A stretch of 64,000 bases of DNA. Origin: Pezicula radicicola. Its lineage: Eukaryota; Ascomycota; Leotiomycetes; Helotiales; Dermateaceae. Shown piece after piece: positions 45,051-57,117 of this stretch. The first letter of the stretch is position 1; every line of letters starts with the position of its first letter. Under the pieces are notes generated by a model that did no database searches, was not told the DNA's origin, and saw nothing but the letters and a program-made list of their open reading frames with translations. The DNA is taken from positions 13,293 to 77,292 of the forward strand of contig PDUO01000092.1 in NCBI GenBank assembly GCA_003008705.1. The letters run 5' to 3'. Position numbers and translations under genes: made by a program.

Positions 45051-47440
45051 TGCGAAAGATGTCAAGAGCCTGGGCTAGCAAAGACCAGGTTCACGTTCGC
45101 CTCGACCAGACTTTCTTACCGTCTCTTATGAAGGATTTTTCTAAGAGCCTACCATTCATCGACCTGCGGGAACTAAACAACAAAAAGTGGCAAACTGCTA
45201 GGGCGCCCATTGGAACTGCAAGGCGACAACAAGATTGAAGTCGCCACAAACCCAAAACCTGGAAAGTCGCCCGTCGCCTACATCGAGCCAGAGGTAACGC
45301 AGTTTGGTGCTGGTAGAACTTGTAGTCGGCCCCTCACATGCAACAGGTTTGACCGCTTCCCTCATCACAAGCGTCACCGACTCACCATACAGTACTCGTA
45401 ACTACGTGCCAACTTTTTTGTCGACCGCAAATCACCGCTAGCATTCAAGGTTGATACTGCACAGGCATTGGCATCACGTCCCAACCCTGACGAGATGGTC
45501 ATGACTATTTAAACAAATATTTTCCAACTATCGGCTGACGGCAAGAAGCAAGCGGCCCCGATAATATCCAACGATGGCAGCCCATCAGGTCCTCAACACA
45601 ATCCCAGCCTATACCAATGGCCGTCTGTCTACTACCCAAACCAAGTTCCCTAAAACTACAGTGTTTACCAATACCTTCATACCACATCCTATTATTAAAA
45701 GCAATAGATAGGTAGTACACGAAACGGCGATCTCGCAAACAATGCTTTTGAAACAACAAATTATTTAATTCCAAACCATATATAGATTTACAAAGCAGGC
45801 TTCTTATTGGTAAGGACACCTTCCTGAAAAAGTGTTCGCAACAAATAGATCACTTACACCAAGGCCTCGATCACTCTCGCCTCCAGTCCATGGGGATGGT
45901 CAACACCTTGCGGGGTCGCCTGTGGAGTTGGCCCTGTGGGAGCGGGCTACGTCGGAGATACGTTCTTGGCGCGAAGCTTGGTACAATCTTGGCAGCCGTT
46001 TTTTCCTATTTAGGCCAATACGCAAGGCCACCACATACAGAAATGTATCCAAGCAACTTTTGCCTTAGGCAATACTACCTGGGGCTCTAAAACCGAATTA
46101 TATCGGCCTGTTGGGGCTTATAAACCCAAAAACTTGGAAACTTGCAGAGAATTTTCAATGGGAGGCATACTAAGAAGCAGCAAAATAGCCGGCGGGTACA
46201 TCATCACGTTTCTCGAACGAGCCAGTGGCTAGCTTCTTGATGCGGATTGCATCATCGAAAATGGTAGCTGCGAGATAAGACACTGTGCAAGTGATAGCAG
46301 GTCTCATCAAAGTGACTAGGAGCTGTAGGAGCTTGTAGGATGGCACCTTTAGCCAGGCGATAGCCACCTAGGACCATCAACTCCTTGACCTCACAGGTGA
46401 TGTTGATGGAAACATGCAGGCGTATACTTTCGACGTAGATGGACTGCAGATGCAATATTGCTCTAGGCTGTTCGTACTAGCCTAATCTCTAGGTATAAAG
46501 TAGTGATGTTTCAGCCCTTCATCATATATAGATCCCAATCTATATATGCACACCCATAGATCTTGGTCCAAGAAAACGAGACGTGATCCGGTTAAGAGGA
46601 CCATTTTGCTAGGGACGAGGCTTGACGGGACGGGTTGAGAGATATATTCTTAGGACAACACCCTGCTAAGATCGATCAAGACGAATGCACAGAGCCTGCT
46701 GAGTGTTAGCAGTTGAAATTCAGTTCGATTTAAAAAATACTTACCTACTATTTAGCGTCTGTTATGGATACTGACCTGAAATCTTTCCACTCACTCATGA
46801 CTTTTGGGGAGGAGGGGGGAGGACGAAGGGGAAGGAAGGCAAGGATGGTCACCATCAATGGTCATTCCACAATGGGCTCCCTGGTGTTTCTAATAGATGT
46901 ACAATCTTCATATCACTGCCTGCACATTCGAACATACGTGTCCGCACCTCCCTTCCAAGCATAGGCATCAAAGTGAAAATATCTCACGTTAGGGAGTGTG
47001 AGGGATTATGTTGATTTGAAGCATCTTGCGCACTTCATGTTTGGTGAAGGAGAGGAAGAAGGTGGGAGACAGGAGAGATTAGAGTTATATCTGAGGAGGC
47101 GGCGGCAGATTTCGCATGATGAAGGAAGGGGTGAGAATCGGGGCCCGCCAAAGGAAGTATTCGCCGGTGCTAAAATAATGCGATGGAGCAGCAGAACATC
47201 AGTTACCTGATGTTTATACGAGACATTTTATGGTATCAGATCTTATACTATTACTATGAAGAGACAAGAGATTGGAGCAGCTTTCCACGCTCATGGACAA
47301 AGTACAGATCGCTAATAGTAACATTGACCAATGTTTCGAATGGGACGGTACTAACTCCTTGAAAAGTCCAGGCCTATAAGAGACTTACGTAACTTCTGGA
47401 TGCGCCGCCCTAGGCACTGGAACCGATCAACAAAATAGTT
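45051..47440. other. No supported gene
   Basis: It contains several gene-like phrases in shifting frames (for example VELVVGPSHATGLTASLITS near 45320 and GAKLGTILAAVFSYLG near 45965) that I could not assign. Confidence 0.3.
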
Positions 47441-47446
47441 CCCAGG

Positions 47447-47770
47447 ATGCTAGTGGAAGGCTTGGAAGATGAGAACCGTCGCTTGAGGAGGGAGATGGAC
47501 GTTTTGCGGAGGGAACTCGCCCAACGAAGTCCAACCAAGAAGCCCCTGAGGGATTCAACACCCCATCCTGTGAGTGATATCTCTGTTCAACTTGGAAACC
47601 TGCGTATAAGTGACATTGTTACCAAGTTCATCCTTAAGACTCTCGCCTTCTCATGCATTAGCACAACCATTCAACAATTCAACGAGTCTGCAGTGCCAGA
47701 CTTCATTGCTGCCACCATTAATATGGCCAACAACGATGGCCCAGATATTGCCGCATTTGGTATATACTAG
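47447..47770 (+). CDS. Unrecognised 107-aa open frame with a coiled-coil start
   Basis: A true ATG opens EGLEDENRRLRREMDVLRRE, a heptad-like charged helix, followed by RSPTKKPLRDSTPHP and a mixed tail. It could be the N-terminus of a larger cytoskeletal or cell-cycle protein cut short. No intron or domain supports it further. Confidence 0.3.
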   Translation: MLVEGLEDENRRLRREMDVLRRELAQRSPTKKPLRDSTPHPVSDISVQLGNLRISDIVTKFILKTLAFSCISTTIQQFNESAVPDFIAATINMANNDGPDIAAFGIY

Positions 47771-48052
47771 TTTGGCTCTTCTGCTTCACCTAGGCCTAGC
47801 AACCTCTCAAAATTACTTTATACAACAATCATTCTAACACTCCATTCTTTACTTAGTTCCACAACCCCCAACTCTCACAAACTAGCCGCATTCTTCCTAT
47901 GAGACCGTTTGATCATTGCTGAAAGTTGTTTTACAAATATCGTTTATACTTGAAAGAATATAGAGTCTAGCGTTAGGTTGAAGATGCATTGATTAGGACT
48001 AGTATTATAAACGATGCTCTTAAGAATTCCTTGGATATCTAATGATGCTCCG

Positions 48053-48125
48053 TGAGGTTGAGGTTGAGGTTGAGGTTTTGGATTGGGATTGGGATTGGGA
48101 TTGGGATTGGGATTGGGATTGGGAG
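48053..48125. repeat. Hexamer repeats (GAGGTT)n then (GGATTG)n
   Basis: About four GAGGTT units (48053-48077) run into about seven GGATTG units (48080-48124). These are not the TTAGGG telomere unit. Confidence 0.9.
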
Positions 48126-48399
48126 GGAATGTGGAAAGGGTTTGGATTTACACTTGGATTGTTGGGCTTGGGGTTCATGGTTATAAGGTTGTTTAGTTAG
48201 CCAGGTTGGTGTTAGTAGTCAGGAGTGCTTCCGGTGTGAAGTAAGTGGATATATATTTATCCATATCCCCCTCTCTCTCCATCCCTTTCCTTTCTTATCA
48301 TGTGTGGGTAAATATTTGAATCGCTGAGAAACTACAAAGGTAAATGTACTAGTAGAATTTGCAGGGCTCTCTATTCTTATCCGATATGTGTTATGAACC

Positions 48400-48525
48400 T
48401 GGATCCGTGTGGGCTTCTTTTATGCCAATGCCGTAGGTGCACAGTGGCGTATACCACTTGCTATACAAGTCATACTAGCTTTAATTCTTGCGTGTGGAAT
48501 TTTCTATATTCTAGAGTCTCGAGTC
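48400..48525 (+). pseudogene. MFS sugar transporter relic
   Basis: It reads GFFYANAVGAQWRIPLAIQV, ILALILACGIFYILES. This matches the helix 5-6 region of fungal hexose/glycoside transporters (Q.R.P...Q...A........PESPRW); the PESPRW motif is changed to LES and the frame then becomes unrelated. Confidence 0.65.
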
Positions 48526-49395
48526 AATGACAGTGATCCCCGACTGCGCAAAGATCTCTGCAATAATCATACTTTTCGACCTTTCACGTCAAAGTCAGCA
48601 AAGAAATCATTGGTTTACAAGAGACCATTTTCAGTGAGGCAACTTAGTTATCCAGATCAAGTGAGTTACCTAGATCATCTGAATAGACATCTATTCAAAA
48701 TGATCTCTTTTATAAACCAACCCGCGCGGTAACTCAAGCTCTGGAGCTTCTTTCTAGTTTCCTTTACAAACAAGCTATTGTCGAGTTATTATCTGCCGAG
48801 TTTAGTACTTTCGTAGTGGACCATGCTATCAAAGCCCTCCAGGATAAAACTTTTAATGACGCCCTTGTCTCTAAGGATATCACCAAGCATTTGATGTTTG
48901 TCATAGCATCGTAAAAATTCTCGGGCAAGGTTTTGAATGTGGATAAAACCGTGAAACTGATATATTGTAGATGTCAAGTCAGCACTAAACGTAGGTAACA
49001 AGGGTTTGGATTCGGATTCGAAGTCGATCACGCCTGGAGCCGGTGCTGCTGCTTTGAAATCCGTTAGTATTGCTGATGAGTCTGCTGCTTCGAAGTGGTA
49101 AAATGATCGTGGATGCTAGATATGTTCAAGAAAAATAGAAACTAGTTCCTATTCGATATACCCGCATGCGGAGCTTATTATACAGCAAGCGGTGTGGCAT
49201 GAGTCTTACCAGCTGGCGACTTGGACTTTGCAGCAAATAGAGATGGTCGAAATGCATAGAATAGTGCACCAAAAACAAGAAGAAGCTTCATATAGCCCAA
49301 GGGTGTATTTATTAGATAAAAAACCAATGCCCTTCGGGGCTCCTTGGTGATTCATAATAACTTAACGAATCGCATGGCCTTGTGCCGGCGATGGT
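48526..49395. other. No recognisable gene
   Basis: A helix-rich open stretch at about 48735-48915 (plus; ALELLSSFLYKQAIVELLSA) is unassigned. Confidence 0.3.
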
Positions 49396-49399
49396 TCAT

Positions 49400-49600
49400 T
49401 CAAATTTCTACCCTATCAATTTTCGATGGTTGGAACACTTAGCTATGTGTTGAGTCTTCGATATACTTCATTGGTCATCTTATTCTTTACCCTGTTGTGC
49501 ACAATACCCCCAGCTTATATGGGAACTTTGGGACCCAGGACTGGACTCAGACAGATGATCCAGGGACGGGAGCCACGCGACTCTATGAATTTCCCTACCG
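49400..49600 (+). pseudogene. NCS1 purine/cytosine permease-like relic
   Basis: It reads GTLSYVLSLRYTSLVILFFT, LLCTIPPAYMGTLGPRTGLR, QMIQG. The P.YM.TLGP.TG.RQM.Q motif is the NCS1 (Fcy2-like) signature between helices 1 and 3. It is a different paralogue from the longer NCS1 relic at 57-59 kb (same block reads GMAGPKTGMRQIIQARYYFG). Confidence 0.7.
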
Positions 49601-49884
49601 ATCAAACCCTCCGCCGCCTCGCAATCCTCGTCCTTGAATTTCATTCGACGCTAAGTGGACTCAGTCGAGAATGGTCCGGATTTTCCATTCTGTGCCTATT
49701 CGGGTACGAGGAAATCGGGGGGTTGTTGAAACACAGCCGTGCTAGGAGTCTGGCGAGTTGTGATAGACCCGAGGTGCATGAGATGAACTGTGAATAAGAC
49801 CGGGGAGGGGGCTACAGAGGTGAAGGCTGATTCAGGGGTTCTTGGGGTAGAAGTATTGGTGGTTGGTGATAACTCCGAACTTGC

Positions 49885-52398
49885 CCTGACTGGATGCACG
49901 ACCGTCCCAAATGTGTAGTAATTATGTGAGAATTTCGCATTACCCTTCTCGTCGTATCCGTCCTATGTCTCCTATAGGGTGGTGGCACCTTTTTCTACCT
50001 GGTAGAGCCAGGACGGCACCGTATTCTGGAGCAGCAGACGGTACGCGATGTCTGCACGGCCATTGGTCGCCAAAGTTGGCAGTTGCAGACCTGTGTTCAT
50101 GGATCCCGTGGTGAGATGGAAGTCGGCCTGTTCTACGAGCTCGACAAGACGCGCCACCACAGCAGGTCGCTGCTCAGGTTTGAGGAGGTTGAATGCAAGA
50201 GCTCGGACATAGTCATCCTGATAGTCTTGAGCAATACGATTGCCGCCGTCGCGAACGAATTCCGTTCTCCAAGCCTGGCATGTGTTTTGTGACAACTGCA
50301 GATAGCGGGCTGCATCATCAGTCTCGCTAAGAATTGTAGAGATTTGAGAAAGTAGGCGAGCCGAGTGTGCAAAATAGGCTGTCGAGATAGCCGGACTTGA
50401 AATAAAGAGCTGTAGAACTATACGAGAAAAGGGCTCGCTTGTACTAAGCCACTCTCCCCATTGAAATCCAGTGTCGAGGATGAACTTCTCTAACTCTCCA
50501 ATTCCACCCCATAGCCATCTTCGCCAACTGCGTCCAGATTGAGCTCAAAATTCCAGGCAGTCCACCCACGGTTTCATACTATCGTACTAACGTGACAAAT
50601 TCTGCTTGTTACCATAATAATATTAGTACATTGTCCACGGGACCATAACTGAGGCGTCGCCCCATCCAGTGGACTGTGCTCTAGTCGTGTAAGATATTTC
50701 ATGCCTTTGAATTTAGACGACCCGCTAGGTATATATGGAGGTACAGACCCGTCAGGAAGTTGCTCAGCTGCAAGATTGCGCATATAGCGCCGCAAGAACG
50801 CATGGCAATTGAAAAACATGGTTGAAGTGGGCGCAAAAACGTCTGGATATCACCAGTCCAGCCCATTCGCTCGCGAGTCAGACAGTCAGTAGCTGTGTCA
50901 GTGAAGTTCCCTAGGGTGCTCCAGAATACATTCTGATACAGCTTCTCCAAGCTAGCATCTGAGCACGAGAAAGATCCAATCGAAATTTTAGACTGGCTCT
51001 CAGATACTTCAAGGGAATGTGTATTGGCGAGGTGTGAGCCAAATTTGGCAAAGTTACTTGCCATCACGATGCCCTCGATATCCGATATCTCCAGTGTGTA
51101 ACTAACCCCCCGAACTTTAACGTAATGAAACCTATGTATAGAAAACCATGAGCTGAAGGTGTACCCTTCGTTGGAAAGAATAATAACGTCTCGCTGTGGC
51201 CGATCCGAGGCGGGCCACGGCACTAAGTAAGTAAGGTCTATTTCCCCATTACGGCCGACAATCTCGCTGTACGAGAGTGTAACACGCGACCCCAGCGTGC
51301 CTTTTAGCTTGATACTAATAACCCCAACGAAAATCTGTCCAAAGTCAAGAATCTAATATCCAGAGGCAGATTGCGAGATATTTTGACATTGTAGGTGAGA
51401 TACTTTTTGGACACGCTCAACCTCTTCGCAGATTAGGAGCTTGGCTGGAAAAGAAATGACCTCAACTGGGCCACTAGACTTGGCCGTGGTACTTGAGGCT
51501 GATACCTTCAGATTGACCAGATAAAGACCAAGCCACTCGTCATTTGAGATGGCATAATCGACATGCTCGCCATACTTGTTGTCACTGTGAAAAATCCGGC
51601 CTTGGAACGATAACCACATCTTATCCGTACACAGAGAAACTTGGTTGTCGTTTTCCAAATCCACTTTGATTTGTCCCAATGCAGCTAGGCGATCGCCATA
51701 CAAGCTCGACCCTCAGTAATTCCTATTTGTCCACGGAAACGGCCATCGGCAACAGATATACTGACGTAGCTTTCCCCCGTGATAATATGCGAGGTAATAT
51801 TGTATGTCTAGTACTCGACATAATGATCGAATGGCGTCCAGCGAGAAACGAGGGCGCTACCGGTGATATTGACTCCATTTATGAATAGTTTATACCAGCC
51901 ACAAGCTGTCATATATACACAGACCCGAGTAGCAGTGGAAGGCAAATCAAGCTCCCCACATAGATAGATCGGCCGATCGTCTTGAGGACCTCCAGTTCCC
52001 GGTACACTGATCCAGTCTACTTTCCATTCATCCGGTTCAAGAAATCCCATCTCAAATACAGGACGTCCTAGTTGATGCCTAGGTTTCATCACTTAATTTG
52101 CCATTTTGATCCCATATGCGTGCGCGCCAGTAATACCTTTTCTTGCTTTTCAGTTGCTGACCTTTGTAGATGACTACAACCTGCTCTTTCTGAAAAGTAG
52201 TCTTGCTACTATCCCATTCAATAGAGTCGTCGGCATCAAAACCAGGCGAGTCGAGACTTGAAGGGCGAAGAATGTCTAGTCAACATCACGAGTGTCGGGC
52301 TCAACAGCTAACTTCCACTGAAAATCGGGGTTTGGAGTATCGATTCCCAACGGTTCCCTTAGTCCACTGACGCGGAGGTGAATTGATCGTATAGGCAT
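49885..52398 (-). pseudogene. GH78 alpha-L-rhamnosidase, nearly full length, broken
   Basis: The enzyme class releases terminal L-rhamnose from plant glycosides and pectin. From ATG 52398 the N-terminal block LRVSGLREPLGIDTPNPDFQ is followed by the accessory sandwich domains (CGWYKLFINGVNITGS about 51890). Next come the boundary motif GNFTDTATDCLTRERMGWTG (about 50860-50905), LAAEQLPDGSVPPYIP (about 50745), DTGFQWGEWL (about 50460), and near the end AQDYQDDYVRALAFNLL and LLLQNTVPSWLYQVEKGATT. The family then has a WETW motif. Here both Trp codons are TAG (about 49960-49975), consistent with TGG to TAG. Further stops and frame changes occur near 52280, 51810, 51353, 50699 and 50574. No signal peptide is seen, so it was probably an intracellular-type GH78. 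Confidence 0.85.
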
Positions 52399-53805
52399 TG
52401 TGAGTGGTCGTTGAACGGCGGAATATACGAGTCAAACTATATCACAAGCTGAGCGAATCGTCCTTAAGAAGCCTGTTTTCTCGGCCATTTCGGAAGTAAT
52501 TTGTGCCGAATTGTTCTCGAGTATGGGAAAAGGCCTGGACAGATCAGGCTGGCAGCAAACTAAGTGTACTGCTGGTATGCAAGACTGTCAAATGTCTACC
52601 CGGAAACTCAGCAATACAAGTTATCCTTGAATGCTTTAGCACCAGCTCGGCTGTGAGGTGCTTAGCGATAATTTCGGGACTTAGGTCATTCCGTAGCTAG
52701 TACAGTACGAAGGTTACGGCAAAAGGTTTAGAGACCATAGGCTCTTATAGGCGGTGTGTCCTGTAAGCCCCCTATAGCCTACTTTTTAGGCTGAGCAGCC
52801 TAATTCGGTTAGATTTCCTAGAAGCCGACTTCCATTTGCACTACAGAGACTACAGAGAAATGGGCGGGTTACGGTATATTCCTAAACACGAGATCCAGCA
52901 AGGACATACCTCTTCTGCAAGCAACTCTCCTATCTCGTGAAGTAATTGCTTATCCTATGTTGCTCCCTAACTGACACCGCAAGGAAGAAGGCAGCTGGAA
53001 CACCTTCGCCAAAGATCTCTCTTCTCGCTCCCGAGGGCCCGTCTGAAAACCAAAGTCTGAAAATTAGAGTTTTTTAACGCCTATTGACTAGATCTCTTGA
53101 TGTTTAGCGGTACATACTTTCAGGCTCGGTATACCAAGGTGACTCACAGCTGCCGTCCTCTATGTCGAATGACCTGTAATGAGCGACAATTTCTCCGGTA
53201 ACAACAACTAGGCGAGCAAGCCATCGAGATCTACGTCGGTGGGCGATGAGGTAGCTATTTTTGCCAGAAATTTATCGCAAATACCAGAGAAAGTGATAAT
53301 GGAGGTGTCGTTGAGCAAAAGACACTAAATCCGGAGTATTAGGTATGTTGTGAGAGCTTTCGGTGCCGAGGCTGATTGTATCCACTGACGGAGACAAGGG
53401 TCTTATTCTGACTAAGTGGGCCTAGTCGAAGAACCCTAGGAATTCGGAATATATCTTCCTTTCGACAAGTAATATTCATAGCATTCCGTATTCAACTTCT
53501 GAGTCCAACGGAAAGCATATTCCCACCGGTCTCCGTTGGTCTCGGACTAGGTATTACCGCGCCACCTTACGGATGGCTGTATATCATACATGGCGAAGTA
53601 TGTATCGTTTGGCGGCAAGATCTAATCAATACTTTCAGCCTCTACGCAAAAACGCTCGTGGAAACCGGATGTAGGACTTTATCCCCTCAAGTGATCGATC
53701 AAAAGGCCTCTGCTGAGCGATATGTTAACGTCAAAGTGTCGAAAGGGTGCAGTGACACCGAGCAGCACAGAGTGCTTGCCTCTTAGCATGTGGCGGAACC
53801 GCGAC
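52399..53805. other. No recognisable gene
   Basis: This lies between the rhamnosidase and the dehydrogenase relic. Short phrases in changing frames could not be assigned. Confidence 0.3.
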
Positions 53806-53809
53806 TGTA

Positions 53810-53965
53810 CGATATGCCTAGTGTGGTGGTCCCCGAAAGTCAAGTTGCCGTTATCACACCATCGATGAGAGAGAACTTGAATCTCCAAGTTAAAAGCATT
53901 CCCGTTCGAGCTCCAAAACATGGAGAGGTCGTGGTTAGGACCGCTTGGACTCGTGGTTGAGTGTT
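53810..53965 (+). pseudogene. Medium-chain (zinc-type) alcohol dehydrogenase N-terminal relic
   Basis: It reads MPSVVVPESQVAVITPSM, then LNLQVKSIPVRAPKHGEVVV and RTAWT. This is the GroES-like opening of alcohol dehydrogenases (L....V..P.P..GEV.V). It stops at TGA before the catalytic Cys/His. The call is tentative because of the short length. Confidence 0.4.
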
Positions 53966-54084
53966 TTATTCAACTCTTGCTTAGGTAGTTAGGCCTTTCT
54001 AAATGTCTGTATATATTAGCCTAAGAAAGCATTATAAAGGGGTTCAGCCTTAGCTCTATGCTCTGAAAAATCACCACTACGCGA

Positions 54085-56371
54085 TGGAGGACTTGAGAAT
54101 TGAGAGGGGCTCTGATGATCTGATGATTTCTGTCCTACCGGGTTTCGAGGCTCGTATATATTTATAAGATTGTCGTGTATTTTCCCCTGCAGGTTTCTAG
54201 GAAGACGACAATTCGTGCAACACTTGAAGACACCGGTCTAAATTATGATCGAATACACTGTTCATCTTGTCGGCACGTACTTTCTTGGCTCGCAGTAGAA
54301 CTAGTGCGGCCGAGAGCGTGCAATGAGTTGCGGAGAGAGGGCTTCTGCGAACACTTCTAAATACTTGGCGGCATTTCCTAGCTATGACGCATATCTCTCG
54401 AGCCGATTCGTAGCATCGGTGCTGGCTTTCTTAGAAATTGCATCACCCTTCTCTTGTGCCTCTAGTGTACTTGGTGTGCTCCTTGGGGTACTTGGCCGTG
54501 CTAGGTATGGCTTCATCAGAAGAATTAGAGACGTATGATAGACCATGTGTAAAGTATACACCTGTGGAATAGTAGCAGAGCCGGCAAATCAATCGATCCG
54601 GAACTTAGACGGGAGACCATAAAACCAAGTCCTGAGTTCTAGTAACGTGGCTTCAAGGAACGAGGCTCTCTTTGTGTGAGGCAAGGTGGGTTTAGGAGCA
54701 TAACTAAACAATAATTAGGTCGGTCAGAGAGGGAAGTAGTGTGAGAAAACGTACAGGTTCGACAATATCTTCTCAAGTATATGGCAAACGGCAATTTTTG
54801 CGCAGCGAAATTTGATATACTCGTCCTCGATTGGGGACCAGCTATTTCCTTTATGCGAACACTTGGGTAGCGCAACTACCCCCTGGGAGTCCTTCATAGA
54901 GTTAGAACTCCCACTTATTCACCATATCTGGTATAACCTCTTACCGGCATTGTACAGACACGTCCTGTATAGCTGGCTGAGAGTTTATCAACACAGTACA
55001 GAACCCAATAAACCTGTCGTCTCAATTCAACTCCTTTACTAGATAGTAAGCTACACCCTTCTAGTGAAGCGGCATCCAAATTCAAGCCCCATGTCGAGAG
55101 CTAGACGATTTGCCATCCCTTGGTGTAGCCATCCGGCTGCATCGGCACCGATAGCCTGTCCATGTCAGATATGAATTGCAATTCTAGGGTCATCAATCTA
55201 GGCAGGAAGGTCTTACAACGTATAGAGTTCCTATAATGGCTAGTAATTGGATTGTTGTAATGCTTGGCCACTTCAAGTCGAAGTGAAGTAGTACCTCGGC
55301 ATTCTCTAAAAAGAGCAGTCCAGATGTGTTGGGGTCCTTGACATCAGAGCGTACTTTCAATCTATCCGTGAATCGGCTCCTAATAGCAAGCATGCAATTG
55401 AGGAGTAAGGGACCGTGGTATCTTCCATAGGAGATTTCACTTTCTCTGAAAAGTTTCTCGTTCACAACCTAACACCATGGCTATTCCCAAGTGAAATATA
55501 GCTCAAGGAGATGGGACTTCAATTCTTCCGTGAGCTTCCTCTCCTCAGCAAGACGTTGAAGGAACACGTTAGATTCAGGACGAGTTCTTCCAGGCCCCCA
55601 CGCATGCTGAGGTAGGGTGTTGATGAACACGTTTTCAGGTTTAGTGCTATCGGCTATCACATTGAACGGTCAACAAAGGAGAATCTGTGATGGAATGATA
55701 GTGCCTAGTTGATAAACCTTTTCCACTTCGGAATTCAAGACGGCCACTTGCGGGACTAAAATATCGCACCTCTCCATCCTGGTCAAAGTTCAAAGATTCT
55801 TCCAAAGACAAAGCACCTTCGAAAGCGGCACACAAGTCTATGCTGTCCGAAGAATCGGCGCTCGATGAAAGGTTGAAGGGGGCCAGCACATCCGGGAACG
55901 TTGGTTTCGTGCGCCGCTTCTCTGCTGCTACTAATTGAGCAACACTGGAGTCAACATTAATTGAATATGACGGCAAAACACGCTCTAAGACGTCGATGCG
56001 ATTTCGAAGAAGATCGACGTAAGATTTCGATGCAGGACGCCGGCCGTCTGGCTCGGCGGCATAGCGACAACCAACCTCACGAGCAACACACCTCGAGCAG
56101 GCCGGCTGTCCCCCATGACACTGTAAAGCAGTTAGTCAGTCAGCCTCGGGCTTCCCTTTGTTTGTGTCTGCACGGATACGCAAGGACGAGGCATAGTACA
56201 AGTGGTCATTTAAGCATAAATGGAAATAACTATATAGGATAGCAAATGAAGTGGGATGAGTTTTAGCTTTACCTTAGCCCTCCGTCGCTGGTATTCTTTG
56301 CAGGCCTTGGACGTGTTCCTCCGACGAGGCACTGGAGCCACTGAGCTGATGTCGGTTGTGAGGTGGGACAT
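54085..56371 (-). pseudogene. Zn(II)2Cys6 transcription factor with fungal_trans domain, broken
   Basis: Exon 1 (56371-56273) and exon 2 (from 56120) join in phase across a 152-bp intron (GTAAAG..GCTTTACAG). The binuclear cluster reads KACKEYQRRRAK, CHGGQPACSRCVAREVGC. The second zinc-ligand Cys is Tyr (TGT to TAT type). A leucine-rich linker (LLRNRIDVLERVL) follows. The fungal_trans domain runs in changing frames: HLLELYFTWE, a TAG, PWC, a TAG, VVNEKLFRES (stops at 55481 and 55469, both at expected Gln/CAG positions), LHFDLKWPSITTIQLLA, QGMANRLALDMGLEF, VELRRQVYWVLYCVDKLSAS, YTLHMVYHTSLILLMKPYLA. C-terminal sequence can be followed to about 54085. It lies between the rhamnosidase and the permease, all on the minus strand, as expected for a pathway-specific regulator. 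Confidence 0.82.
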
Positions 56372-56819
56372 GTTTGGGTTACGCACAAGTATGAATGCGA
56401 TCGATCGAAAGGAGACTGAAAGAAGGGGGTATCGTAGTTTGATGTCAGGGTTACGTTCTTTAGGGGATGGGGTTCGATTGGATGTAGAAAACCTCCGTGT
56501 GTTTTGAGTGTATGAGTTGCATTGCACGAGTGGCATTTTAGGGATGGTGAACGCTTCGGCTCCGCGGGTTACAGCTCGGCGATAGTAGAGAGCCTAAGCT
56601 TACAGGTCCTCTAGGCCACTACACAGCTTACATAGGCTATAAATAGCTATCATACTTTTATTAAGTCTAGAACTCTACTATTCTCTCGGAGCTTCACCCA
56701 CAGGTGAAGGAGTATAATCTAGCTATAGGTGAGACTATGAGAAAGAGAGGTGGGGGCCATGTACGTTCGCAAATGGAGAGATCGCCATGAGGTATATTAA
56801 GCCAAGATATCGTGGCAAA

Positions 56820-57104
56820 TCAGAAACTCAACGGCTTCCGGTACGAGTGGTTGATATTACGAAGAATAAGCAGTATATTCTTCTCATTTTGATCGACATT
56901 ATGATTTTCCTGTAAGATCTCAAGCAGAAATTTGATACCTTGAAGAATTGTCAATGTGTCTTGCATTCCAACCTCGCAGACAACTTCTTTACCAAGTAGG
57001 GACTTGCACAGGGCTGCTATTCCTAGCAGCGGGATATATAGTAATGCAACATCCTCCTTGTCTAACGCCTGAGACATGAATTTCATGATATAATTATTGC
57101 ACAT
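56820..57104 (-). CDS. Unrecognised helical 94-aa open frame
   Basis: It reads ALLYIPLLGIAALCKSLLGK, then ILQGIKFLLEILQENHNVDQ. It is leucine-rich and helical, directly after the NCS1 relic on the same strand. It could be a scrap of another regulator or an unrelated small protein. Confidence 0.28.
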   Translation of the reverse strand: MCNNYIMKFMSQALDKEDVALLYIPLLGIAALCKSLLGKEVVCEVGMQDTLTILQGIKFLLEILQENHNVDQNEKNILLILRNINHSYRKPLSF

Positions 57105-57117
57105 TCTATCTAAATTC

